Origin: Phoronis ovalis
Taxonomy: Eukaryota; Phoronida; Phoronidae
Direction: 5' to 3'
DNA length: 17,320 bases
NCBI GenBank assembly: GCA_028565635.1
Contig: JAOXYB010021169.1
Span: 1 to 17,320, forward strand
The position numbers and the translations under genes were made by a program. Below are positions 1-11,200 of the stretch, piece after piece. The notes below the pieces were generated by a model. The model was not told the DNA's origin, made no database searches, and saw only the letters and a program-made list of their open reading frames with translations. Within the stretch, counting starts at the first letter, position 1, and every line of letters starts with the position of its first letter.

Positions 1-221
1 ACAGAACCATTATGCCGAGTATCTTGTTGCACACCGTTATGCCGGACATCTTGGTGCATGTTATGAATATTATTGCAGATGCTGGGTCTTGTAAGTAGAC
101 CATTAGTGGCAGGCATATTGCTGTGATATGAATGTGGCGATGGCAGAGGAGGTGAATTATGACTAAGGTGGTTTATACTACCTACAAATGAATATTTGAA
201 TTGGTCATCAGACATGTGTTT
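1..221 (-). CDS. Coding exon (partial, runs off left edge) of an unrecognised minus-strand gene
   Basis: The minus strand is open from a probable acceptor (TATTAG, AG at 222-223) to the left edge. The frame begins KHMSDDQFKYSF and continues through a His/Asn/Ser/Pro-rich stretch with PPLPSPHSY, TRPSICNN and two copies of a nine-residue unit (HQDVRHNGV, then QQDTRHNGS). Composition looks like a disordered N-terminal region, as in many transcriptional regulators, but no domain is visible and I do not recognise the family. The acceptor is phase 0 and joins in frame to the CAG|GTAGGA donor of the exon at 2462-2552. An ATG at 215 could instead be a start codon, because a TAG lies in frame about 9 nt upstream of it. 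The polypyrimidine tract is weak. The rest of the gene lies outside the window, so function is unknown. Confidence 0.6.
3..56 (-). repeat. Two 27-nt tandem units inside coding sequence
   Basis: Positions 3-29 and 30-56 align over 27 nt with about 19 identities and encode QQDTRHNGS and HQDVRHNGV on the minus strand. The unit is a multiple of three and keeps the reading frame. The array may continue beyond the left edge. Confidence 0.6.
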
Positions 222-2461
222 CTAATACTAGTCGATTCAAAATGCGTGGGAATTAAGCACAGGAAAGAAAAAAAGAACCCGAAACAACAAAAGTGCATGA
301 AATTAGGTTACTAAATATTGTGCAAGTTACATAAGTGCTATTTTAAAAGAAAATACAAACAATCATCCCGTGGTAATAAAATTTATCACTTGTTAATTTA
401 TAGGTACTGTTCTTAAGCAACTTCAAAGGGAAAAAATCAAACCGTAATGTAAGAATACCAATAGAAAAGAAAGAAGATAGCAGTTATAAAGTATCTGCAT
501 ATTAAACTGTTCAGGTTATTCCAAAAAGAATGTTGTGTTGCTTTATACATTGAATATTTCAACTTACTTGTGGTTGAGTTGGGTACACTTGTCAGATGTT
601 GACTCAAATGGGCCTATAAAATATTTAAAACTAGTTCTTTCATTTAATAATATAAATATAAATACCTCAAATAAGTGATTTGAGGTCTCGAAATACACTG
701 AGATGTATATACATTTTAACTTATGTTTATCAATCATATTGCAAATAAAAAAGCATAAATTTAATAAAAAAAGTTCACACTTTTTTTAAAATCTACAGTA
801 TAGTAGTTTGAATTTGGTCATTAGAATTCGGTAAAATGCGTTTTTAAAAATTTAAGTTACAAAATCTATGTCAAAACTCCCCAAACTTGAAACTTCACAC
901 AGACAAAACCATGTCTCAGTTTCTAATTTTTCTTGCTTTATGCAAATTTTTTGAAATGTTAGAGTCAGGACAAAATTGGTAAAATGGTGAGGTGATTTTT
1001 TAACTTTGCAAATTCACAGCTTTTAAAACAAAAAATTGTTTTTTACATCTGAGGCATAATTTTGTACATCAATATGTGGGCGTTAAGGGTTTTTGACATA
1101 TTTTTCTTAAAATGGCCACTTAAGAGAATTATTTTCAACCTTCTGTCTTTACAACTATAACTTATATTGCAAATACGTATATTTTTACAAATTTACATCT
1201 TCATTTTGACTACAAAAAATTAGAGAAGAATGTTATATATAGTCCAATAACAGTGTCACAATAAATCTTGATCTATAGTTTAAAGCACTTCTTATTCGGA
1301 AAGTTGATTTTTTTTGAAATTAAAAACCTTACTTGAAGAAAACATTAAATAATGCAGTCTCCAAAGTTTCGAACATGTTAGATTGTTAAATTTAAAAACA
1401 AATTAATTTTCCTCCATAAATTTGTTTTTTTATAATGCTTTAAGAAGTGTATATATAAAGTTAAAAATACAAATACTAACTTCTTCCTCACAATATCCTC
1501 AACATTATGTACTAAAAACTATTCAACATGTAGTTGCTGTCAAACTCAAAGCAATCAAAATGTTCGTTCCACTGCAAGATTTAGAACACATAATTAAGAA
1601 TCCTGTTGATTGATTATTAGAAGAATACATAATTAACAACCATAAAAAGAAAGAAATGCTGACATTTTTAAATTACTCCGACTTATATCTGACCTTAGAT
1701 ACACTTGCATAATGTATGTCTTAAAAAATTAGACTCTTTATATTCTGTTGATGTGGCTAGCAGTGGAGTATAAACTATGGAGTTGAAACTTTAAAGTAAG
1801 GTGCATTAGCTATAATGATTTTCTTCAAAAAAATAATTGTTCTATTTGGGGGTAAGTCTTTTGAGATGAAAACTTTACTATTTCATATAAATACTTGACC
1901 AATGCAGACAAACGACATCTTTCTCTTTGAATATCATATAATATCAAATACTGACAATTTTTTTTACAAATTAATATTAGGTAAAAATTCATACGAAACA
2001 TAGCCTCCTATGAAAGAGTGCACAACAATAACTGTCTAATTGTGTGATTTTAATTTAAATAGTGCTCCATTTTTAAAACAAATTTTGATTTTGTTCCCCT
2101 CTTTTTGCAACTTTTTTTGTTAAACAGGGCACAAGAAATTATAACTAGACATGCCAAAACACTGTTTTATTTTTAGTGGGTCATGACATTTACACTAGCT
2201 ACAAACTGTGAAAATGTGAGGGCTAAATCCACACTAATATGTGTTTTTTAATTCAGATCTAATTTTATCCAAAATTTATAACAGTTTGATCACTTTAACA
2301 ACTGAAAACGACAGAATATTTTAAAATACATCTATAATAATACGATAATAGCCAAATGAAAACATCATGTACTTGACCATAAGATTCTCAGCTTCTAGTC
2401 TGGATTATTGTTTTTAGTACTACGGTATATATAATTTTTTTAAGATCACAAAGCTTCCTAC
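222..2461 (-). other. Intron between coding exons of the left minus-strand gene
   Basis: This 2.2-kb, very AT-rich stretch lies between the donor at 2460-2461 (GT on the minus strand) and the acceptor at 222-223. I see no coding exon, RNA gene or recognisable transposon in it. The open frame at 1422-1613 is short and low-complexity. A 9-bp perfect hairpin sits at 664-686. Confidence 0.5.
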
Positions 2462-2552
2462 CTGAATTGAATCCCAATGATATGATCCATTTCTTGGTTC
2501 TGCCATTTTTAGATCAAGTTTTCTTCACACAAGCTTATTCCAATCAGTGAAC
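2462..2552 (-). CDS. First coding exon of the left minus-strand gene (start codon at 2506)
   Basis: Read on the minus strand, an acceptor (TTTTTAG, AG at 2553-2554) opens a 91-nt exon. It has 46 nt of 5' UTR and then an ATG at 2506 encoding MAEPRNGSYHWDSIQ, ending at a CAG|GTAGGA donor. An in-frame TGA lies a few codons upstream of the ATG, so the start is well placed, and the A at -3 gives a good initiation context. The exon ends in phase 0 and can join the exon at 1-221. I do not recognise the protein. Upstream it probably joins the non-coding exon ending at 4945. Confidence 0.55.
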
Positions 2553-4944
2553 CTAAAAATGTGAAACAATATTTACATATATTAAAACAAGGAACAAGTA
2601 AAATGCTTTAAATACCAAGAAACTGCACAGTTTTACATATTCATCCTACCAGTTTCGATATATTCAGCTTGGATAACAATAAATGCATAATCACCACAGT
2701 AAGGACAGTGTTATCAATGTTAATACCAATCAAGGGTACTATTATTTTTAGTTTTAAACAAGGATTTTTCAACATGACCATCCAATTTGGTTATATTCAT
2801 TATACTTCCTTATCAAATAAAATGTGAAATAATATTAAACATTATGCTTTAATAATGGACAGAAAACATTTAAGTTATCTAGTACTCAACGCCTTTTTGG
2901 ACATTTCCATTTTTAAAACTTTAATTAAACTGTAACTATCTAAAAATAAAAATATCATAACAGCATAAAAAATAATATCTACATCTTTTGTGACTAAAAT
3001 TTAATAATATTTATCATGATTTAAAAAAACCTGTAGTACAGCCATAATGACCCTCAGCTCAGCCTTAGGCTACAACTTAGTCAAAGTTAATTATTCTAAA
3101 TCTCTGAGGTTCACAACAGGTACATATTTGTTTATCTACATCCAAATGACTGGACATAACATGATTAACCAATAAACAAATTATAGGTTATTAGGGGCAC
3201 CTTCCCTGCAGGGGTTAGTCCCTACATATTGCCTACTGCAGATTTCCTTCAGGCATGAGTTAGAATTTTGATTTTCCAGGTACAAAATTGATCCCTATTA
3301 TGAGTAGCGTACATTTGAGGCAAGAATTTTTACTCTAGACTACATTTGTAAGCTTTCTTTCATCTTCTAACTTTTCCAATATGCTATATTTCAAAGATGG
3401 TCAGGGACATGGCATTTGAGGTGCACCATCCTCAAGATGAGGTCCAAAGGTCATTTAGAGGTCAATTTTTTTTAAATGATCAAAATGTTCCAAAAGGATG
3501 GTAAAAAAAACAGGTCATTCTGATGACCTCTATAACGTTATTTAGGTGCAAAAAGGACCTATTTCTATTGTTTGATATATTATCAATTAATAGAGGAAAC
3601 ATGTTACAACTTGTAGCTCCTACTGGTTTGTAATTAATTACATATATGAAAGCCCCGGGGTTGCATGAGTTGACTTTGAGGTCAAAAGATTAAACTCTTA
3701 AAAATGCGAAACTTAAAAATGTTTTGTTTGCATTCAGAGGTTATGGGTCATTTAGGGGTCAAAAATCCCAAAACAATTAATAATTTATGGAAGGATCAAG
3801 GTCACAAAAATTGGTAGCAGGAACTTGCCCTTGCCTTTTCATAAATGTGGTAGGGAATATAGGTTTCTTTTTAGTGTCTACTTTTTGACATAAATATAGT
3901 CAGGATTTTGGAGGATAATATAATATGCGCATCTTAACTAATTTAGAGCAACTAAGCCTTTCACAATCCACCCGACAAATGATAACTGTAATTATTTCAT
4001 ACCTGTCAACTTGAGTTGGTAAATTTTAGATCGTGAGATCTACTGAAAACAAGTTATGTTATTTTTCATATTTATACCAGACTGTGTATATTTCAAGAAT
4101 ATGCAACCATCAGTTTTCACTGGAATTAATGAAACTGAATCTAACATGCCATGCTTTAATTAGCATGTTTTTTTCTTCACTACTTCCAGCAAACTATATC
4201 TTGATGACCAACTACAACCATCCCGGGATGATTTACCTGTCCGTCTAGCAAGCATTTTTTCAATAAGTCAAGATGAACTGATTCATTTTTTCAAACAGAC
4301 TGCTTTGTAAAAGGTGAATGCACTGAACAGCAATATTCACCATTTTGCACACAGTTCCAAAATATGACACTGCAGCTGTGTTCAGTATTTTTTTCATATT
4401 GGGGCCAGGATCCATAGACATTGTGCTACTGTACATTCAATCAGTACATAACATTCAATCATTGCTACTGCAATATTTTAAATGAAGTGTTTCTAACATA
4501 AATTCCCAATCAATTCAAGTATAATATGACCTAGTCTCTAGTAACTAAAGCATTTCCCTGCGTTAGGAGCAAAGGCCGCAGCTGAATTTGACCTGGTAAG
4601 GACACAATCAATGGCTAAATTGACACTAATACATGTTTCGTATATCTTGAGAGCGACTAGATATGAATTCCGCGTTATAACTTCACTATGATGGTTGCTA
4701 CAGTCAACAAGTAAATAAAAACACAATACAAAGGGTATATATCTTAACTAAAACAAAAAAATGGAAGCTAACATAAACACAAGGCACGCGTAGGGTAAAC
4801 GAAATCTAATGCAGACAACGCTGTCTGGTTTCCAATGTAAGGAAATGCAAGTATAGTAAATAAAATTATACAAATCCTTGAATGAAACATGAAATAAAAT
4901 TAAGAAAAGGTTTCAGGAAATACTTAAATATGCGTACGGTTTAC
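2553..4944 (-). other. Probable first intron of the left minus-strand gene
   Basis: This 2.4-kb stretch lies between the putative non-coding first exon and the start-codon exon. It contains the AGGTCA-rich block described separately. A slightly GC-richer patch at about 4550-4710 is open for about 50-60 codons on both strands, with a possible plus-strand donor (CTG|GTAAGG). I could not support a gene there. Confidence 0.4.
3390..3810 (+). repeat. AGGTCA-rich block, probable degenerate interspersed repeat
   Basis: Exact AGGTCA half sites occur at 3448, 3459, 3512, 3679 and 3799, with the reverse complement at 3524 and GGGTCA at 3745 and 3756. Two stretches of the form GGTCATTTAG(A/G)GGTCAA lie 297 bp apart (3449 and 3746), each a direct repeat with the 5-nt spacer TTTAG. 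AGGTCC at 3440 lies 2 nt before the AGGTCA at 3448. Repetition of one longer string suggests an old repeat element, possibly duplicated, rather than independent sites. Whether any nuclear receptor binds here is unknown. Confidence 0.5.
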
Positions 4945-5050
4945 CTTTGGAATTTGGCAAACTTTTTATGCGAACATTTTTTGTGTGTCAGCCATCTTCG
5001 ATCGTCTAGCCTAGTCTGAGGTCGAATGAGGTCACACATACTGGCGCCAC
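4945..5050 (-). promoter_or_regulatory. Putative non-coding first exon and promoter region of the left minus-strand gene
   Basis: On the minus strand the sequence GAAGATGGCTGAC resembles the AAGATGGC element bound by YY1 near many animal start sites. It is followed by a donor-like CCAAAG|GTAAACC (GT at 4943-4944). The embedded ATG (4995) opens only a ten-codon upstream frame, ending TAA at 4966-4968. Upstream are a GGCGCC site and a direct repeat AGGTCG-AATG-AGGTCA (plus strand, 5019-5034). The transcription start cannot be fixed from sequence, so the right boundary is approximate, and the link to the exon at 2462-2552 is inferred. Confidence 0.4.
4966..4995 (-). CDS. Short upstream ORF in the putative first exon
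   Basis: This ten-codon minus-strand frame runs from ATG to TAA and encodes MADTQKMFA. If the exon assignment is right, it precedes the main start codon and could dampen translation of the downstream frame. It may equally be only part of the AAGATGGC promoter motif. Confidence 0.25.
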   Translation of the reverse strand: MADTQKMFA

Positions 5051-5513
5051 CCTGAGACCATTGCAGAAAAAAATGAGATATATGTCAATAATCAAACATA
5101 AACAAAAAATATTTTAATCTAAGACAAATCATAAGGTTCGCCTCAAATTTTAAGATAAATACTTGCTAACTTTCATATTTCCTGCTAACTTGTAGTTATA
5201 CTTAAAATTTATTAATCCCAGGCACACGGAGACATTTTAAACATTTAAAAAAAAAATCGATACGGCATTGTAGGTAAAAAAAAACAACTAAAAACAAATA
5301 TCATTATCCACTGATGTACATATATACCCCGAGATATATACATCCGTGCATTACCATAAATCAGAAGCACCCGCCCACCGAGTCTGTTTCCCTAGCAGGA
5401 CTGGCAAACCTCGCAAATATGATCCATCTTGCAGTGGGAGACAGGCCCGGAGACAGGTCCAACTTTCTAAAGCAATGCAGTCACTTTAAGCATGAAAAAC
5501 ATTTTCCCGCTGA

Positions 5514-5575
5514 CAGCTGAGACTATTTCACGGCTATTTCAGCTGACAGATACAGTTTTGCCGCATATTCAGCTG
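5514..5575. promoter_or_regulatory. Three palindromic CAGCTG E-boxes
   Basis: CAGCTG occurs at 5514, 5540 and 5570, each followed by A. The last two share TTCAGCTGAC. The hexamer is a bHLH-type site, but the similar flanks suggest a local degenerate duplication. Function is unproven. Confidence 0.3.
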
Positions 5576-6788
5576 ACTGGTGAATTTAAAAAAAAGCTAG
5601 CAGGTGAATAGGGACCTGGTACAATAAATAGTTTATCTAAGCACGAAACATGTAAAAGAGATATTTGTTTGCTATATAATCTTCCCAAAAAACTTAACCT
5701 CATCGGGTGCTTTTGATAAATGACAAGTACATTACGCCCTATATTAAGCAACAGTACTATAAAATGTTTCCTTAAAGCTTTGGTGCCCGGGTTTCTGGCG
5801 ATTCTGTCTATATGCAAGATTTTCTCAGAAGAAAATTTTGTTCCTGGAGTTTGTTCTATTGCTAAGTGTTTTAGAAATCCGGGTAGAAATTCTTTTTGGT
5901 AATCCAGTATCCAGTTTTGTATTCAACAGAAGCTTTATATTATTTTCCTGTTACGTAACGATGTAATACTAAAATTGAAAACATTTGAAATTTTGTCATT
6001 GATACCAGTTTCCGGTTATTACAATAAATGATAGGCCTGATTACATCAAGTTACAACATTAAATTCATTTGGTCAATATAAGTCAAAGAAGCTACATGTT
6101 AGATATGGGGTTAGGTAGGTGCTTATTCCAGCTACATTAAACAGTAAGTTTTTTGCTTTAATTTGCAAGAATAATTAAAAGGTAGAACACACTTCTTGTA
6201 TATTATAAAGTATGGTGGAGGGGGTGCTGAGTGCTTTTTGACTGGAATATAAATTATGAACTGTTGTATATGGTAATTTTAGGTTTGGCGATAATACAGT
6301 AGATACAGTTATGATGTTTTCTGCAGCTATAATGGTTGTAATGGGTAATATGTGGTTTCTTTATCGGGTACCAAATTAATTCACACTCCATTAGTACACT
6401 AGAAATTAATTGTTCACCTGTATTTTGTTTATTCTATATTCAATTGTGCTAAATAATTATGATTATCATATAGAGAAGACAAAGAAAGGGTTTTCTTTTT
6501 TCATATTTGGGAAACTATTAAAAGCGATTTACATGAATCCTACACTTTTCATCCTCAAAAAAAATGTGTTTTTGTAGCGATGAACTCAATGATCAGATTC
6601 CTATGTTACTAAGTATTTGAAAAATGCAGACTTAGATGGGTCTGAATGATTATGTTGATTATATACAGTATTCTCGAGAAAATACAAGTATAATGAGACC
6701 AGTATAACAAAGAATTATAATTGTCCAAATATAATTTATTCTTTAAGATTTTGCACTTTCATTATTTTGTTGATTTCAACAATTCCAG

Positions 6789-6849
6789 TTGGAGAACCTC
6801 ATGGACTGTGCTGTAGCTGTTAAAGATTTGCTTTCTAGTTACTGAAAAG
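6789..6849 (+). other. Doubtful plus-strand exon
   Basis: A good acceptor (TTCAACAATTCCAG) precedes a frame reading LENLMDCAVAVKDLLSSY then TGA (6843-6845). A donor-like AAAAG|GTAGGT follows at 6849, and an ATTAAA lies at 6910-6915. It could be the last coding exon of an unseen plus-strand gene, a 5' UTR exon of the GTPase gene, or chance. No matching upstream exon was found. Confidence 0.2.
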
Positions 6850-8104
6850 GTAGGTAACGGATCCTGGGCTAGTTTAAAGTCTTAGCAAGTCCAGTCCACA
6901 AGAGACTGTATTAAACATTATCAAAGGAAATATATACCGTCATTATGAGCTATTACGTAATGCACTTACCTATTTAAGGGTCGGACTTGTAATCATACAT
7001 GTATGCCGACAATAATGAAAATAATTTTTGTTGCAAGCAGTTAGAATCGGATAAAAGAAGTATAACCGCATTTTCAAAATTTCGCTATTATCTTAAAGTC
7101 ATAATTGGGTCAATTACTTGTAAGCAAAATTATGATATTTGTTATTATTATTTTAACAGATTGCTTGATAATTTTACTTTTAAAGCTCGTTCTCATTTAA
7201 TCAATCAATGCACTCCATAAATGAGCCAAATCAGGAATATCACCTCTAGTCGGATTTAGTAATTAATTTTCATACATGCTTGTGTTTGGAATGTTATTAT
7301 TATGTTGATTGTCGTTAATGCACGCAACATATTCTTCAACGTGTTGTATTTTTCTTTTTTTTGCATCAGAAAGTTTAAATCCAAATTTGTCTTCAAAAAC
7401 AATTATGTCTGTATTTATCCGGGGATATAATATTAATTAAAAACGAATTCTAAAAAGGACTAAAAATGTCTTCGATAATGGTTCAATTTACCTAAAAATG
7501 ATGACACACTTCCATTGGATTCCAACTAAACAAATATACAAAAGAATTTGTAAGGAATTTATAGTTATGATATAATTACAATAAATTTTCGAACATGCCA
7601 AGTACTTTATTTACTTCCGTTTATTTTATCAGTAGGTTTTGATAACTGCATGGGATCAAACTGGAGCGAAATTTTCATCAGCTGATATCAACGAGTAAAC
7701 ACGGGCAGTTCATATAATATATATGTTCAGTATCAGAGGTGTTGGTGCCAGAAGAGAGTTGAGACTGATAGAGTGTTAGATTCATTTGGAGCAGTTTAAT
7801 TAAATTTCGCTACATGTGATAGTGTAAATAGAGACAGTTTGACGAGAGATTGACAATTATCATGTGTACAAGAAATGTAATTGGGATTATGTTTGCTTTT
7901 TGATGCAAAAACTCATAGTAGATTCCGATTTATGATACGTAAAAAGGACTACCGAAACTAATTTAGTCATAAAAGTTACTAAAACTGTTTAATTTACAAA
8001 ACATACTTTATTGACCACAACACGTTACGGGAGGGTACGTTAACATATAAATTAATTTACAATAATCTGTACTATAGAAGACGAAAGTATTATATATACT
8101 AGCA

Positions 8105-8213
8105 ATGCCAATCATGTCGTCTTCAATACGAAAACTTTCTACAGCTGTACTGAACGGGAGGACGCGCCCTGTACGTGTGCTTGTCCTAGGACAATCGGCA
8201 GTTGGGAAAACAG
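8105..8213 (+). CDS. GTPase exon 1: N-terminus and P-loop
   Basis: It encodes residues 1-36 and one base of codon 37. The Ser/Arg-rich leader is followed by a beta strand (VRVLVLG) and the P-loop. The donor is ACAG|GTAAAG. A second ATG at codon 4 also has a purine at -3 and could be used. Confidence 0.9.
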
Positions 8214-11200
8214 GTAAAGAAAAATTATATCATTTAAGCTAACTTTTTATTTCCATAATTTCTTTCTTGCCGATTGTTTCGGTGTGTTTACGATTAGACT
8301 AATTTTGGTCTTAGTCATGAAATTAGAAATATTTAGTATTTGCGAATATTAGCAAAATCTACTACTTTTGACTTGGAATGCTTTCATAGTAAATATAAAT
8401 GTAGATTGGATTAAACTTCACAGATAAACCATAAGGAAATAAAAAATAGGCTATTTTGGGACCCACTTACAATTGTGAGCCAATCGTGCGTTTGTCGTTA
8501 TCTGACACTATATTACAGATAAATTAAAATCTCATTTTTAATGCAATGTGTAGTCACGAAGGAAACGTCTCCAAATAATTGATGATATTTCAGTATCATT
8601 TGAATGCATGCCTGGGAATGTGTGATACCTGAAGTAGCTACCTGCCTTAGATAATAATTCAAATAATTTTATCTGGGATTAAAATTAGACAAGAAAATAC
8701 TATTAAATAAAAAAACTGAACCTATCCTAGGAGTCCCTCATTATTTGTGGTAAATCCAAAATAGTATTCTTTTTATTTAACTGTACATCGATAGAATATT
8801 CGTCTTTTTTGCACGCAAAACGGACGTATTTTCAATCAAATTTAATATTTTTGTTTTGCAAGCATAAGTTCTTAGCTTTGTATGTCTTTACAAACTCAAT
8901 ATGGGACCATTTAAATTTCTAAATTTTCTTGTCAAATTAGTTCTAATTTAAATAGCCTTAATGCAGCAATAACCATTATGCCACATTTGCGAGTGGTTGA
9001 TTTATAATTTATTTGAACTTGACTGGTCATCTATATAATTTTTATTATGACAGTTTAAGTGATTTCCCTACCTGAAAATGAACTCCTGAATAAAATTGTG
9101 GGCACTGTTGTATTTTTGACATGCAACCCGCTATAAATCAAAGACTTTAACCACCAGCTTAGACTTGCTCAAGTCCCTATGAACTTAAAACAAAAATTTA
9201 ATGTTTATTTCTCTTTTTTATGTGTTTTACATCAGTGTTTTTAATTTTAAACACTGATGTAAAAGATATAAAAAATAGAATTAAACATAATTTTTTTTTA
9301 AAGTTCGCAAGGACTTGAGCAAGTCTACCACCAGCTTATTCCTATCATGTATTTTATCACAATAGCAAAGGTCTGGAGTGATTTTCTCCAAATTATAGAT
9401 TCAAGTTAGTTAACCTTCTAGTCTCCATTAAAAGTATTAAAAGTACATTTTACGATTTGGAGCCAGAAAAATAAATTTTATTTTGATAATTCAAAAAGTT
9501 ACATAACGGACACCCCTTCTTATCTATCCGTAAGCTAACTTTGAGTCAGAGATATACGAATCATGTCATCAATCCGGCCATTGATCTCAATGATTTACTG
9601 GTTCAATTTAATATATAAAAATGTTATAATCCTTTTATGGAATATCCAGACGTGATATACACGCGCTCGGGTACATGGGTTTGTATGTAACACTAATGGA
9701 ACACGGAAACTGTACTAAGTGTACTTTGAACGATTGGGAGTGGTGAATTCAATCACTACCCAAAACCTGAAGGATATCAGTCTGATTTATAAATATATGG
9801 AAATGTTATTATTGACCAAAAAAAATTAAAATTTAGTGAGAAAACCCATAGATCTTAAATGTCTCATGATGATAAAAAATGTTTCGACAACTTTTTCATT
9901 GAAACTTTCAATGCTGCACTTGGTCGTGAAATAAATTTAATCATAACAGCGCTTTTATGCTGAAACGTGATGCTATGCTAGGAAATATCATACATAGCAC
10001 TGTTATCTCCAAATGACAAAATAAATCATCCCGATATACCAATACCGTCACCAAAAGTATGTCACTACTCGTCACAGCTCCATACATAGTTGGAATACCT
10101 ATACTTTACCGTCAAAACAATGACGTCAATTAGTTTTCTTAATTCTCTAGGATTAATTAGTGAAAGATACACAGTGTTTGTCCCTATCTACAAAAGCTTG
10201 TGTGGTCACCTATGACATTAAAATTTTGTCGTACCAATAATAATTAGAGATTAACATCATTTCATACAATACCCGCCTTGATTTTGTATGGCGCTTTATC
10301 AGAAAACAAACAAAAAACAATTTGTTAAATCGAGAACTTATGGAATTTGTCAATTTGTATAGATTCCATTTTAAGAAAATCATTCCAAAATAGATATTAA
10401 GTATCTTTCTGTTTACTTAATTTTATTATACTGTCAAACTATTTCCGAAAGCCACTGTTTTTTATTACAAATTTGGAAGCATTTAGGTCACATTTGATAA
10501 ATAGTTAGTTTTGCTTTTCATGAGTGCATGCCAAAAATTAGTCATGTGAAAAATGTACTTATTTTATGTTACTGTTTCAATTATAATCGGGGATATTAAG
10601 TTCAGATATGTTTTCCTCTTTTTCGAATAAACGTTCCGAAGCATCGCGAGTACATAATAGTACATGTTCCTTAGTGATTATCCGCTGATAATATACATTG
10701 TCCTTTTTACAGAAATTAAATTTGCAATGTTATCTTATGTAGTCAGATCATTGACTAATTCTAATTGAGCGCTGTACTGCGTGATATATCTATCTCTAGC
10801 TAGATTAATTGTGATAAATGTCCGCTATGTCCGATTTTTATAATACCAAACGTCCAACTATTTGTTTCTTAGCAACGCAACTACTTTTACTGCACATATT
10901 ATATTTTTAAATATATATACTTCGTTTGCTTCGATATGCTATTAATTGTTGGAAAATAAAGTAGTTGAAACATGTTGGATTTCGTGATATTTAATAACAG
11001 TTATTAAAATGTCTTTTCAAACTGTCCTAGAGTCCTTATATAGTAGGTAGGAGTCACTGACCAAGCGTGACTTCAAGATTTATAACAGCATTATTACTCC
11101 GGTATAGTTCTGTATATGCATATGTTGAATGATATCTATAATATTATCACGATTAATAATTTGTTATCTTAAGTGCGATACAGTAAAGACAATAAAAATT

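Larger units (their letters stand above)
5051..8104. other. Intergenic/upstream region between divergent genes
   Basis: This 3-kb stretch separates the minus-strand gene on the left from the plus-strand GTPase gene. It contains a CAGCTG cluster (5514-5575), a minus-strand open frame without an early ATG (5569-5922), and a doubtful plus-strand exon (6789-6849). The GTPase 5' UTR must lie near the right end, but I see no TATA/initiator pair with convincing spacing. No RNA gene is recognised. Confidence 0.5.

Noticed and set aside
197-204. Alternative acceptor TTTGTAG just inside the left minus-strand exon
   Set aside because: Joining the phase-0 donor at 2462 to this acceptor gives GTA GTA TAA, an immediate stop, whereas the acceptor at 222-223 keeps the frame open.
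664-686. Perfect 9-bp hairpin ACCTCAAAT/ATTTGAGGT with a 5-nt loop
   Set aside because: One short AT-rich stem of this size is expected by chance in a window this long; it has no flanking duplication.
4538-4726. Overlapping open frames on both strands (plus frame containing GAKAAAEFDL) in a GC-richer patch
   Set aside because: The frames are only about 50-62 codons, the splice signals are one-sided, and no family is recognisable.
10121-10128. Full palindromic CRE (TGACGTCA) in GTPase intron 1
   Set aside because: A single 8-mer in 17 kb is not far from chance expectation and has no supporting neighbours.
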